A stretch of 64,000 nucleotides of DNA from the NCBI RefSeq assembly GCF_041381155.1, contig NC_091141.1, positions 28,021,828 through 28,085,827 of the forward strand, read 5' to 3'. The translations under genes and the position numbers were made by a program. Shown here one piece after another: positions 25,890 to 37,032 of this stretch. The DNA is from Argopecten irradians. Lineage: Eukaryota; Mollusca; Bivalvia; Pectinida; Pectinidae. Every line of letters begins with the position of its first letter. The stretch's first letter is position 1. The notes beneath the pieces are model-generated. The model saw nothing but the letters and a program-made list of their open reading frames with translations, ran no database searches and was not told where the DNA came from.

Positions 25890-26905
25890 GTTTTAGGTCA
25901 CTTGAGACTTCAACTATTCTAGTCGCCCTTTGTCCGTCGTCATGCGTCGTGTGTCTGTAAGCAATTTACATTTTCGACTTCTTCTCCAAAACTGTTGAAG
26001 CAATAATAACAACAAAAACAACAACAAAAGAAACAACAACAATAATAACAGACAGAGGCGGGGCCAAATAGGGTCAAAAATGACCAAAATTTCAAAAATC
26101 CCTTTCCTGAGTTCTCAGGTTTGATGGAAGCAAAAATCTTTCACAGATTAAAAAGTCAAATCTATAAAATTACTAACCGACTTCAAGGGCCAGTATGTAG
26201 TGATTATATATACTTGTTTCATTCGATATTCGATATCCGAACTAAGGTGAGAGTTAAGACCCATGGGCCTTTTTAAGCCAACCATCGTCAGATGGGACCA
26301 ATCGGTCAATAAAATGGCCACCAAGCAGCCATCTTGGATTTTGATAGTTTAAGTTTGTTACCGCTATTTCGCAGAAGGGATCTGTCTCAAATTTCACATG
26401 TAGGTTCCCCTAGTGGTCTAGTTGTGCATATCGCATTTTCGGACCGGTCGGTGAACAAGATGGCTGATAGGCCACCATTTTGGATTTTGATAGTTGAAGC
26501 TTGTTACCTCTATTTCTCAGAAAGTGCTGAAGGGATATGTCTCAAATTTCATGTGCCGGTTTCCCTGGGTCCTTGGTTATGCATATTTTCATTAAGAACT
26601 GAAGTTATCTGTCCAAAATCTTACATTTTGTATATGTAAGTTTAAAAAGAGGACCTTAGTTGTGCATATTGTATTTTCGGACTGATCGGTCAAAAAGATG
26701 GCCAACAGGTAGCCATTTTGGATTGTGATAATTGAAATTTTTAAAGTTATAATATATCTCAGAAAGTACTCAAAGGATCTTTTTCAAATTTCATATGTAT
26801 TAATAGGTAGTAAAAGTTTGAAATGCAGAGAAAAGATCTCTCTTTCGTTTGTCAGACATAGATCATTCTTTGTAGGGCGTCAAGATCCCCCTGGGATCTC
26901 TTGTT
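25890..26905 (+). repeat. Interspersed repeat of about 1 kb with internal tandem units
   Basis: It starts near GGTCACTTGAGACTTCAACT and CGCCCTTTGTCCGTCGTCAT, contains an AAC-rich microsatellite (26002-26050), and ends CAAGATCCCCCTGGGATCTC-TTGTT. From 26285 to 26830 three diverged units follow one another, each with a (G/A)AC(C/T)(A/G)(A/G)TCGGTCAA-like word, an AAGATGGCC-like word, GCCA(T/C)(T/C)TTGGATT and TCTCAAATTTCA. It is the same family as the split copy at 1685-3695. No protein is encoded. Confidence 0.75.
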
Positions 26906-28858
26906 TTGCATTATATTCTAAATTTTCGTATTGGGTTTTGATGTTCGGTTCTGAGAGGCAGCACTACACTGTGGCTTTATCACAAAAGATGGAGCCTGCC
27001 AACATAAAAATGTCACAGTCTTGCAAAGCACGTTAAATAAAGCTTTAGAACAATGTAAAAAGTAAAACTCATCTCATGAAGTTTCAACATTTAGCATTTG
27101 TAGCACAGCTAATGGTGATATCATTTAAAATAAACACTGAAAATACACTTAGATATATAATCGACATATGTTTAATTTATGACATTTATGCATTTTTAAT
27201 ATCTCAGATTTGCTTTTGAGGTTTTGCTGAAGGTGTTGTGCAGATTGTTTGAACAAAGCCTGGTATTTTAATACACACATTACATTTCATAATCGATATC
27301 TGTTATACCGACTTTGGGAACACGATAGATTTGTATAATGGGACTGCCTACTGGTTGTGTGTAAACACACGGATTGACCGACTATTAGGTCTGTCCGGGG
27401 TCGTTGTATCACGTCACTCTCTATACCCCGTTCGGTGCTATTCACCAATGGTTTGATGCCTGTTTCCATTTGTCGATTATCACAAATGTCACACCAATTA
27501 GTTCACTCTATTCAACGTGAACTGCTCAATTTATTGGAGCTGTTATACATCTCAATTACTGATGCCCTGTCAGTTTGACGACGAGAAACTGTTAATATTT
27601 CCACGTACTGTATTTGAATTTGCTGGATGGCTTTGTCAGCGTTTTCCATATAATCAGCAATTTAACAAACTATTAAAATGGTATATACATATAATGTATT
27701 TGGTAAAATGTTAATGCTGATTGACGTCCATTGGTATCTGTGGTGTCCAATCGTATTCTTTATATAACTGGCAGTAAGTTCTCGTACTGTATCACTTTAA
27801 TAGATAGGTAGCATATTAAAGGCTAGAAATATTGATCAAGTTGGGGAATGGTTGATATATATTCAGCGCTGATATTGTATAATATTTCAGTATATGGATT
27901 ATGATATAAAGATTGATGTTGCGATCCACCTGCGAATGTAGAACATGCGATGTGGCACAATAATCCTGCATTTTATATGTAGGCAAAATAAATATACGTT
28001 ACAGCTTTTATGACTATTTTAGTAGCTGTATGTAGATGTTGTATTGAGACAGGCCGTCATCCTGGGTTGGTGATGGGACACGGATGTGAATAAATTTAAA
28101 CATATAAAAAAAAGTAACAAATAAATCATATTCGGAGTTGTTTTCTCTGTCTGTCGTTTTCTCATAAATACACCATAATAACCTTCCCCGATATGTTAAT
28201 AGGCTGAAATCGTCTATGTGGAACAGGTTGATCACTATCTTCTTATCCTTCATATCCCGTCTGTGCATGTGTGTAGACGGGGTGTGTCGGGTACATTGTT
28301 AATCAAAGTAATATAAAAGTACACGCTGCTGTCACATGTGACTACGAGTTAACGTCTTATAATGAAGTGAAATGATGCCTTAATTAACTTGTGGGACAGG
28401 ATGAACTGTTAATGGATGTTTTTATCAAAATACAATACGTTAACCACTCGCACTAGTCCAGTCAATTACCTTGCTGCGGTGGTGATGAAACAGTGTTAGA
28501 ATACACATACCAAGAACATGTACACCATACAGAATTGTTTACTAACATATGGTTGTCCATATCATGAAATACCTCAGAATGTTAGACATATACCATCTTT
28601 ATTGAGTACATAGGGATATACCTACGGGAGTTATAGATTTTAGCAAGTCAGTTCTAGGTTTGTCGACTATTGACCAGCCATTTTTGCATATGACAGTTGA
28701 GTTGTTTTATTGACAGATCCATGTTTGCTTTTGTTTCTTTTATTCTTGGATGAAAAAAAACTATAAATAAACTATAAGTTTTATATAGGACTACATGTAT
28801 ACGTTTTCAGCTTATGCTTGTTTATTTCTATATAAACGTTAAGCGGTGTAACTCACCT
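26906..28858. other. Non-coding DNA upstream of the receptor body
   Basis: No exon or repeat recognised. It is possibly intron, if the upstream first exons are real. Confidence 0.35.
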
Positions 28859-29113
28859 ATGGCCTATTCTGTTGCAGACATCTTGGAACTGACGTCCGAG
28901 GAAGACGCCTTGTTCCTGAAAGAGGAGATGATCGGTACGACCATTGAGAGCCAGATGGACGTGGCGGACATACTGAACGAGGCCATAGACAAACCAACTA
29001 GTCCAGATTCTACCACCAAACCTACCCCATCACCTCTTCTCCCGCCATGTAGGGTCTGTGGCGAGAAAGCTTCCGGCTTTCATTATGGAGCAAACACGTG
29101 TGAAGCATGCAAG
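28859..29113 (+). CDS. Nuclear receptor exon 1 of body: N-terminus and first zinc finger
   Basis: It encodes MAYSVADILELTSEE and onward to CEACK and ends AAG|GTGATT in phase 0. The ATG at 28859 is one start; an in-frame ATG at 28814 would add 15 residues. Alternatively CTGTTGCAG|ACATC at 28877/28878 is a 3' splice site, and everything before 28878 is then intron or an alternative 5' extension. The four zinc ligands Cys64, Cys67, Cys81 and Cys84 are present. Confidence 0.85.
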
Positions 29114-32100
29114 GTGATTTATAACCCCTATGTTGATTTCGCATTGATTTAAGGGGTTTAAGGTTCGAGGTATTTTCTATGTTATATGTTTGCGATAGCA
29201 AGAACCATTGATGTAATTGAAGAGAATGGTAACACAGTGGTGTCGCACTCGCCTTTTATCAAGTCGGCATGGGGTTCGAACCTGACAAAACGTATCGGGT
29301 CATGCACCTGCCAGCCACAATGAGTTCTCCCCAGGTACATCGCACATTACAGCCAAACAGAGTGATCAATTTAGGATTGAATAACGTGTTTTACAATTAA
29401 TTGCTGGGAAAGAGGTTATATAATAACTTCCTGAAGGAGTTTATGATAATGATATCACCTTTTCAACTAACCTGCTATATTTGCTGAGCTCATAGAAAAA
29501 GTTTTTTACATTACGGTTTTTTGTTAATGTAAACGTTACGTCATCAAGTGTTGGAATATGTAACATTGTGTATGTACTTTTAATATGTGGATTGGTTAAA
29601 TTGGGGTTCATTTTATGTATTGCAGGGTTTCTTCAGAAGAAGCATTGTGAAGGTTCAAAATAACAAGGAACAGTACAAATGTATCGGCGACGGCAAGTGC
29701 AACATAAAGCCGGGAAAGCGCAGTGCTTGTCCCTTGTGTCGGTATAAGAAGTGTTTGGAAGTCGGCATGTCTCACGAAGGTGTGTGTGCTTACTGATACC
29801 TTACAATACATACAGTGACTTCCTTAAAATCCACAAACCATCCTAAACATCCATACTCTATCATCCTAAACATCATCCATACTCTATCATCCTAAACATC
29901 CATACTCTATCATCCTAAACATCCATACTCTATCATCGTTAAAATCGATACACTGATTTCTTTGATCGAGCTCACGTTAGTACACACTCCTATTAGCACA
30001 GTAATGGATAGCCACGCTAATAGCTGTTGCTATGGAAATATAAACATAGCTAATTCTCAGGTCACTCAATCATTAATAATTTTAGCTTCAAACGCGAAAC
30101 AGCGTACACATGATAAAATTGTCACTCGCACAGGAATTTCTCCAGGTAACCTGACTCTAATACAACGTTCTTTTGCAGCAATCAAGACTGGTCGTTACAC
30201 GTACGAGAAGCGAACACGTGACACACAAGAGGTTAAAAAATTACAGCAGCAGAATAACTCTGTCGACCACAGGTCGGAGCTGGACCTGGACGACGATGAA
30301 GCTTTAGCTATCATCGAACCGATGATGGAAGTCCAGAAAAAATACTGTCCATTAACTAGTCTAGACCCTGAAATGAAGTTAGAATTACGGAAACGACAAG
30401 AAATTATATATGTAAGTGTCAGCGGTGGTTACAGTAATTTTTATTTGGTTTCAGATCTCAACGGTGTAATATCTTATTTGTCTGTTTTACAAAGTTTGAG
30501 TTGAGATTCGCAATCTACGATGAGGGCATTGCATGTTTTTGGTCACGACTATACGTTATCGGTGTATATCATCGGTAATTTCTTTCCCCTGCTAGAAATT
30601 CATGTTTCCTGTTGGTTATGTGCTTCGCCTAATGTTTATAGTGGTTGGATGGGGTGTGCTATGCTTTGTCTTTGATCGTATGCTTCGATCACACAGTGCT
30701 ATCAAGAAGACTATTACAGGTTTCCTGTTGTCTCATAAAAACACAATGGTGTCAACCTGACAACTACTCATGATTACCAAACCAACACCATCAGTTCATA
30801 GGATGCCTAAACAGAGAATTTTCTGATTTCATCTTTGATTATTACAAAAAGAATTTCTGAGTTTTCATCTTTGATTGTTTAAGTCGATTTACCAGCTAGT
30901 TTGAATACATTATCAATATGAGATTTTAAAAAGGAGATAAGCCATTAAAGTAAATAATTTGTTATTTTGTATTTTGTTGATAAAAATGTCAAATGTGAAT
31001 TTTACATGACTATTTCTCATCAACTCACGGTGATTAATACAGTGTAGTTAAATATTGAGATATGGAACAATTAATAAAAAATAATGTAGTTATAACGTGT
31101 CCTGTATAAAAGTAAGGGACAGTTAGAACGTCATGTCATACCCAATATGTCCATATAAAGATTATGATCCAATGAACGACATTATCATTTAGATTATAAA
31201 TCGAGCTCGAGCACCGGGGGCCAACTCAATGAAAATGGATGTTGTCATACATTTTTTTTTGTATTTGGTGGATGGACTGATGAGTAAATATGACAGTCAT
31301 GTGACTTTTTTTTCAGAAAATACGAGATTTAAAAATTATTAAAAAATCGGGATATTAACTATAAAACGTTGGTTTCGATGTCACATGTCAGAAAGCGCCA
31401 GTAATTTTGGATTAAAATATTGCGTTCGACTATATAGACATCGTTTATATGCATTTGCATGGGATGTGTGTGATCATGGATTATCGGAGGACTGATGCGT
31501 GACTATGACTCTAGGAAAAAAGGTATACTATTGTGAAAAATAGCTTTTATCGAGGTGGATGTAAAAATTCCAATATGGCGACTGTCGTTCATTTCTCTGT
31601 TTAAAAGTAAATATCCTGATCTTTTAATAATTTTTCAAATCTCGTAAAAAATCATATGACTGTCATATATACTCATCAGTCCATCCATCAAATGCAAAAA
31701 ATGTATGACAACACCCATTTTCATTGAGTTGGCCCCCTGTGGATAGTAGTAGTCATTTTAGGTTTTTGAAACACGCATATATATACGATTTATAAATGAT
31801 TTTCTGTCAGGTCCTGTAGGTTTCATTATTTGTTGTAGTACATTTATAGACATGGGAATTGAAGGAAAAAACACATTATAACATATATTCATTTTGCTGT
31901 TTTATTCTAAATCTCGAGTAGAACTTTTGAGGGCGATGACAGTTTGGATATTATTATTTTACAAGAACGATACAAATCTTGAGTAGAAATCTTCGGGTAT
32001 GAAAGTTGATATTTTCATTTTACAAGAACAGTACAAATCCCAAGTAGAACTATTGAGGACTATGAAAGTTTGGATATAAATATTTTACAGGAACAGTACA

Positions 32101-33545
32101 AATCTCGAGTAGAACTTTTCGGGACTATGTCAACACTTCCTCCAGATGTTCATCAAGAGTTTAAACAGCTGACTGGTATAGATTTGGACAACCGTGAGGA
32201 ACTGATGGCTAAGGTCGCCTGTCAGATGGAACATGGATTGAGGAACATGGTGGAGCTTGTTCGTCTCATCCCCGGCTTCTCGGAACTATCTGTAGAGGAT
32301 CAGACTAATCTAATCAAATGTAAGGAATTATTTCAATGCGCATTTTTCATGTTTCTCAATTAAACAATTTTAAGTCGAAACTTTAAAGGCCTGCTAGCTT
32401 TCCAAAAAAAAGAAGAAGAAAATTGATTACATTGAGCCGTTTTGATTTCTTGATTCTTATTATATTTTCTAATTTTACAGCGAGCCATTTTGAGTTCTGG
32501 ATCTTGATGGAGTTCCGGATGATAAATCCCGAGCTTTCCGTTGTGTCCGGCTGTCTAAACGCCCACAAAGATGACTTTGCAAAACTCTTCGCGGCAGAAC
32601 ACACTAACGACGTGTTTGACTTCGCGAAAACCTTGCATGCTTTGAATATGAACTCTGAAGAGATTGTCCTACTTCGTGGAGTAGTTGCTACATTCCGAGG
32701 TATGTTAATCAACGAGGAAAATAATTGGTTGTACGCGGATATCATCATTTGTTTTTATGTATTACTAGTCGTGACAATAAGGTAAACCAGAAGTATTCGA
32801 TAAGCTCTGATTTAAAAAAAAAAATATAAATGAAGATGAATTTTCAGCATATTCGCTACCATTGTACATTCATACATGTTTTATACAGTTATTCGTGTAA
32901 CATTTTTATTCACGGTCGAGCTCTATAGCACAATTACGCGAACATTTGTACTTCGCGAATAAAATTGTTTACAGTAGTTCGATTTTGATGACAGTAATAT
33001 GATTGAACCAGACCATCGTCATGCCGCCATTTTGTCTGGTTCTGTTTAATTACTACATTCCATTTATTACATTATTTGATTATTATAGTAATCCTTTTAT
33101 CGCAATAGTGTATCCTCTTGATATGGAACCTAGATCCTTCACAATGTCAATTACAAGAATGAGTGACAGCTGCAAAGTATAAATGTTATTAAACGAAATC
33201 GGAACAAACAAAGTATAAATAAATGAAATCTTTTGCAGTCTTAATAACCGAACGCTGAATCGCTTATATTCATATTCTTTGCTTTCTTCATTTTCAGATC
33301 GTTGCAAGTTACAGGAACCTGAGAAGGTGGAAAAAATACAATGGAAACTTTTGAATTGCATTAGATGGTTGGCCAAGAGAAATAATCTCAATCCAGACAA
33401 GAGACTCCGTGTGTTACTAGAACGTTTAACAGCTTTACGCACACTCACAGAATGCAGTCACAAAATGAACAAGATCAAAGCAGAATGGCCGGTGATGTCG
33501 AAACACCCTCTTCTGCTTGACTTGATGAAAAGTTCACCAGCATGA
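28859..33545 (+). CDS. Nuclear hormone receptor, NR1-like (six coding exons)
   Basis: This is a ligand-regulated transcription factor of the nuclear receptor superfamily. Exons 28859-29113, 29626-29779, 30179-30411, 32091-32319, 32481-32699 and 33298-33545 join in frame to 445 residues with consistent phases (0, 1, 0, 1, 1). Residues 1-63 are acidic and Ser/Pro-rich. The two-zinc-finger DNA-binding domain runs from Cys64 to about 130, with P-box CEACKG and a five-residue D-box CIGDGKC. A charged hinge follows. The ligand-binding domain (about 235-445) carries the NR1-type helix-3 signature (IPGFSELSVEDQTNLIK) and ends with LLLDLM, which fits the AF-2 pattern. The K|G splice in CEACK|GFFRR is the classical receptor position. 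PPAR, E75 and Rev-erb have CEGCKG instead, so this is probably a divergent NR1 member, perhaps of the bivalve-expanded group. The N-terminus is uncertain because upstream first exons are possible. Confidence 0.93.
29219..29345 (+). repeat. tRNA-like SINE head in receptor intron 1
   Basis: GGTAACACAGTGGTGTCGCA resembles an A box, and GGTTCGAACC at 29273-29282 matches the Pol III B-box consensus; the two are separated by about 35 bases. The remainder does not fold as a complete tRNA, so this is more likely a SINE fragment than a tRNA gene. Confidence 0.5.
29626..29779 (+). CDS. Nuclear receptor exon 2: rest of first and second zinc finger
   Basis: The acceptor TATTGCAG|GGTTTC gives GFFRRSIVKV and then the second finger with ligands in CIGDGKC and CPLC, followed by RYKKCLEVGM, the conserved end of the DNA-binding domain. 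It ends CACGAAG|GTGTGT in phase 1. Confidence 0.95.
29839..29936 (+). repeat. 23-bp minisatellite in receptor intron 2
   Basis: CATCCTAAACATCCATACTC-TAT repeats about four times, one unit with a 3-base insertion, beginning 60 bases after the exon 2 donor. Confidence 0.85.
30179..30411 (+). CDS. Nuclear receptor exon 3: C-terminal extension and hinge
   Basis: The acceptor TTTTGCAG|CAATC completes Ala and reads AIKTGRYTYEKRTR, then a Gln-rich and acidic hinge (LDLDDDEA) and the start of the ligand-binding region. It ends ATATAT|GTAAGT in phase 0. The Arg/Lys-rich start is expected to contribute to DNA contacts and nuclear import. Confidence 0.92.
31212..31742. mobile_element. Long-armed inverted-repeat element in receptor intron 3
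   Basis: The left arm (GGGGGCCAACTCAATGAAAA onward) and right arm (its imperfect reverse complement ending CATTGAGTTGGCCCCC) extend for about 140 bases each, including GACTGATGAGTA/TACTCATCAGTC and matching ACGAGATTT/AAATCTCGT words. It has the fold-back MITE shape; no target duplication is evident. Confidence 0.8.
31909..32090 (+). repeat. Tandem decayed copies of the exon 4 splice acceptor and exon start
   Basis: Sequence resembling TTTTACAG|GAACAGTACAAATC-CGAGTAGAAC recurs with exon-like starts at about 31965 and 32026 (partial at about 31909) before the real one at 32091, spaced 61 and 65 bases. In the upstream copies the acceptor AG has become AA (ACAAGAAC), and the reading frame soon meets stops. 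They therefore cannot be used as standard acceptors. Confidence 0.8.
32091..32319 (+). CDS. Nuclear receptor exon 4: ligand-binding domain helices 1-3
   Basis: The acceptor ATTTTACAG|GAACAG in phase 0 reads EQYKSRVELFGTM to IPGFSELSVEDQTNLIK, the receptor signature helix. It ends CAAAT|GTAAGG in phase 1. Decayed copies of its acceptor and first bases lie immediately upstream. Confidence 0.93.
32481..32699 (+). CDS. Nuclear receptor exon 5: ligand-binding domain core
   Basis: The acceptor ATTTTACAG|CGAGC completes Ser and reads SSHFEFWILMEFRM, continuing helices 4-8. It ends TTCCGAG|GTATGT in phase 1. Confidence 0.93.
33298..33545 (+). CDS. Nuclear receptor terminal exon: helices 9-12 and stop
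   Basis: The acceptor CATTTTCAG|ATCGT completes Asp and reads DRCKLQEPEKVEKIQWKLL and onward to HPLLLDLMKSSPA and TGA at 33543-33545. LLLDLM fits the AF-2 consensus of two hydrophobics, any residue, an acid and two hydrophobics, so the coactivator-binding helix appears present. Confidence 0.93.
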
Positions 33546-34860
33546 AGCGGCCTCTCCTAATAGACTAACAGACTTGTATGGACTTTTAAAACACAATATC
33601 GTTCGTAAAACATCCTCTGCTTTGGCAGTTCTACAAAGGCTTACTGCCGGGTATGTCTCTTATTGTGCAAAAACTTGAGGTTTTGAATTGAGTGTGATGT
33701 TTGAAAGGCTGCGACTTAGTGTGAATTCAATAGAAAGTGTTAAATTAAATCACTGTGATGTAGTCATCATTTCATGGTTTTTCATTCTTCAATTTTACCT
33801 ATGTTATGGAGTGACTCTAATAAGTTCGTCTGCATTCTGTTTTGCCGTGAAATTCTGGTGCAAACTCTGAACATACCAATACCATTGTGGATGCTAATAC
33901 AGTTCCTTTAAAATGAATGGTTCTTGATGTCGTATGAAACAACATAAAGTGTACAAGTGTATAATGCTGTGGAAAGCAGGAATATTGTTTATAACGTTTC
34001 ATTAGAGACTTGTACTGACGATATGTATTTTTGCTATTTGTTTTTGTTTTGAGTAGTGCGTTTTATAGGTTCCAGGGTAATTATGGCAATTCAAATTGTC
34101 AAACATTTGCATTAAGTATTAATGCATGAATTTAATTGAACCAAAACTTGCTATTTTCCTGTATCCTTATCTTAATTATTTGTAGAATTTGTAAAATTGT
34201 TTATTCATAACCAGGTAAACTTATACTTGGATTTGACATTGTTGACATGAATTTGATGATACTTGCTTTAGTTTAACAGGTAACAAAATTACCATCTTCA
34301 ATTACGTGTCTTTTGCCGTGACACCAAACTTACGAATCCCTTTGAACCGTATAGCGATGAGTGTATAGTTAATTCCTTTTTTTTACGCTGTGATCAAAGC
34401 CATGAGTATGTGTATCACTACAATCTAGAAATTAATTGTTAAGTTTTCTTTCTAATCAAACTTCAATCTAGAAATTGATTGTTAAGTTTTATGATCAAAC
34501 TACAATCCGATTCACTTCGTACTTTATAAGAATTTGAGTTTGAAATTTCATAACCAAATAAACAAAATTGGATGTACAATTTGTAGTTATAAAATGTATA
34601 CAGTTTTATGAATTTTAAATATCTTGATTTGTGTCAACATTATTTCTACAAATATTGTTTGTGATCTGCAGAATGTATTTGTGGGTGAAATCGTCACGTT
34701 TTCTCAAAGGAAGGGAGATAACTGTGAACTATTTAGTGATTGAAACCACCTTCCTACTACAACACATGTTGGTATAATTCTGTCATATTGATAGTTAGTT
34801 TGTATTTACATATGTATCTTGATAACAAAAAGTTTTAATAAAACTAGTGATACGCTTAGT
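33546..34860 (+). other. Probable 3' untranslated region of the nuclear receptor
   Basis: No coding content follows the stop codon. The first well-placed polyadenylation signal I see is AATAAA at 34837-34842, which gives a 3' UTR of about 1.3 kb. Further A/T-rich AATAAA words (for example near 36770) allow a longer one. The end is inferred. Confidence 0.4.
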
Positions 34861-37032
34861 GATTGGCTTTGGTTACTGTTTATAAATGCATGTAGTTATA
34901 TGCATAATATGCATTGATTAATTAATAGTTTTAGTTATAATATAGATGAATTTATAAGTGGAAAAATGCATTTAAACAGCCTGTTTGATTTACTGACCTG
35001 TTGAGGTATGTTCCTATTTTTGAGATTTTACCAAAGCTTTATTATATGCCAGTTTGTGTGATGGTAAACAACAGATATTTGATATACTGGTTCTATGTAG
35101 AGCGTGGAGATTGGAATGTGTGTCACTTACTCATTTGATTATTAAATATGTAATGATATATAAAAAGTTCTTACTTATCAAGCTTTAATATTGATATTTT
35201 GTTTTTAAATTGATTAAAAATAAAATTTGAATCAACACGTGCCCAAAGTGACAAAATTTGCATTTATTAAGCCGTTAGTGCAAATTAATGACAGACCTAA
35301 TTATCATGAAGACATCATTTGTGTAAGTAGCAGTGCTGGTGTGTAAGTGAACATATTGTCAATACGTTTAATTTCCGGTGTATGTCTGAACACAGTGTAG
35401 TACGGAGTATACCATTACTATAACAACAGTCAGTTATGATAATAAAGTCTCAAAATCTATAATGTGCATATGGAAGAGAAAATGGATCGAGAGTCGAGTT
35501 ACTTAACAGTGCCTTGTATCGTGGATGCATAGTACATGTATATACAGTAATAATTGCTTGGCTTTTTTCCCTACGAATTTATTATTGTGATATACATTTT
35601 TTATATTTCACTACAGGATTTTTTTTGTTCTAGTCTTTGTTCCGGAAATCTCCTACCTGATTGATTGTCAGACCAGTCTCTTTTATGATCAATTGTAGTC
35701 CGGCATTAACTTCATTGATAAAAGCACGTAGCCATCATATGCATGTTGGTATTTCTCTTTTAAAGCTAATGTTAGATCTTTTGTTACGGTAAACTAGTCT
35801 TTTAAGACAGGTACAGGCAGGTAGCGCTCCTGCAAACTTTAGTGTTGTTCTGTATATATACATTAGCACGATAAGGATATCAATAGCAAATATGTCTGTC
35901 TGACGTCATCTGTCACTTTGATGATGACAGTCAGACCCATTGTCGTTCTATCTCCCCAATGTATATAACATACCTATGGTAATTGCGTCTCGAAGCTGGT
36001 TATAGCGTCTTTGATGTGATATTTAACAAAAGTAATAACGGTATACATATAGCGTACTGTGTATCCTTATTTATACCGCTAAGTATTCGCTGTAAACAAA
36101 CAAACGATCAGTTAAAAGCCACTATATATATGTACTATAGTAGAACAGATACATTTTAATATAGGTGAATCGATGAGATTTTGCAGAATTAGGTCACTGT
36201 GACACATATGCGTTAATATCAAATAACAAAACACAACGTTTATTGAAAATAGCTATAGGTGTATACATGTTCATTTAAACAAGTTCGCTCGCCCGGTCCA
36301 AATTCTTAACCATGTCTTTCTGTAAAATTTATTTCCCGTCAAAACAGTTGTGTGACATCCTTAATCTCAAGTTGTTTAACGCCTCATAAATATAATTTAA
36401 AATAAACAGAAAAAATAGTAAGTACATTATACTTTACATACATACCGAAATATTTCAATGCGTAAATATGCCACAATATACACTCTTTACACAGTTGGAT
36501 AAAATTGTTTTTATAGAATAAGAGTAGTGTTGAGTTATATGTAGGAATCACGTTTTATATAAATCTCTGGTTGACTTTCTGATGTCTGTCAGCAACCGTC
36601 CGAAATACTGCGACCAATTCACCCAATGTTGAAATGTAATATATATATATTATATATATTTTATGAAATGTTGCTGTAGTGATGTATCAGAACGTTGCTG
36701 TTTTCATTTTAAATAGCTTTGAATAACGAGAATTTATGTGATTAACTTGTGTGTATCTCTAAGTGAGAAATAAATTTGACCAAAAACTAGACATTTCCTT
36801 GTTATTATTCAATAGCGTTACAGTCACATGTAGTCTTTGATATCTTAATTATTACTGCGTTTTCATCATTTTATCACTTTAGATAACAAATTTTCTCACT
36901 TCAAATACTGAGGCTAAAATCTAAATGTTTTAATGATTGCGTGATTTACACAAAATAATGTACTAGTTGTAGCCAATATAAACAGTACTTCCCGGAGTAG
37001 TTTATGCATTGATACACACAGAAGTACTTGTT
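34861..37032. other. Intergenic DNA, nothing recognised
   Basis: AT-rich, with a short TA-rich run near 36643-36662. No exon or repeat pair is supported. Confidence 0.4.

Noticed and set aside
29219..29295. tRNA gene in receptor intron 1
   Set aside because: A and B boxes are present, but acceptor and anticodon stems do not form; called a SINE fragment.
29962..30178. 5' part of the long open frame leading into receptor exon 3
   Set aside because: A clear TTTTGCAG acceptor at 30178 in the right phase shows this part is intron.
32383..32748. 121-codon open frame antisense to receptor exon 5
   Set aside because: Shadow of the coding strand, which has receptor homology.
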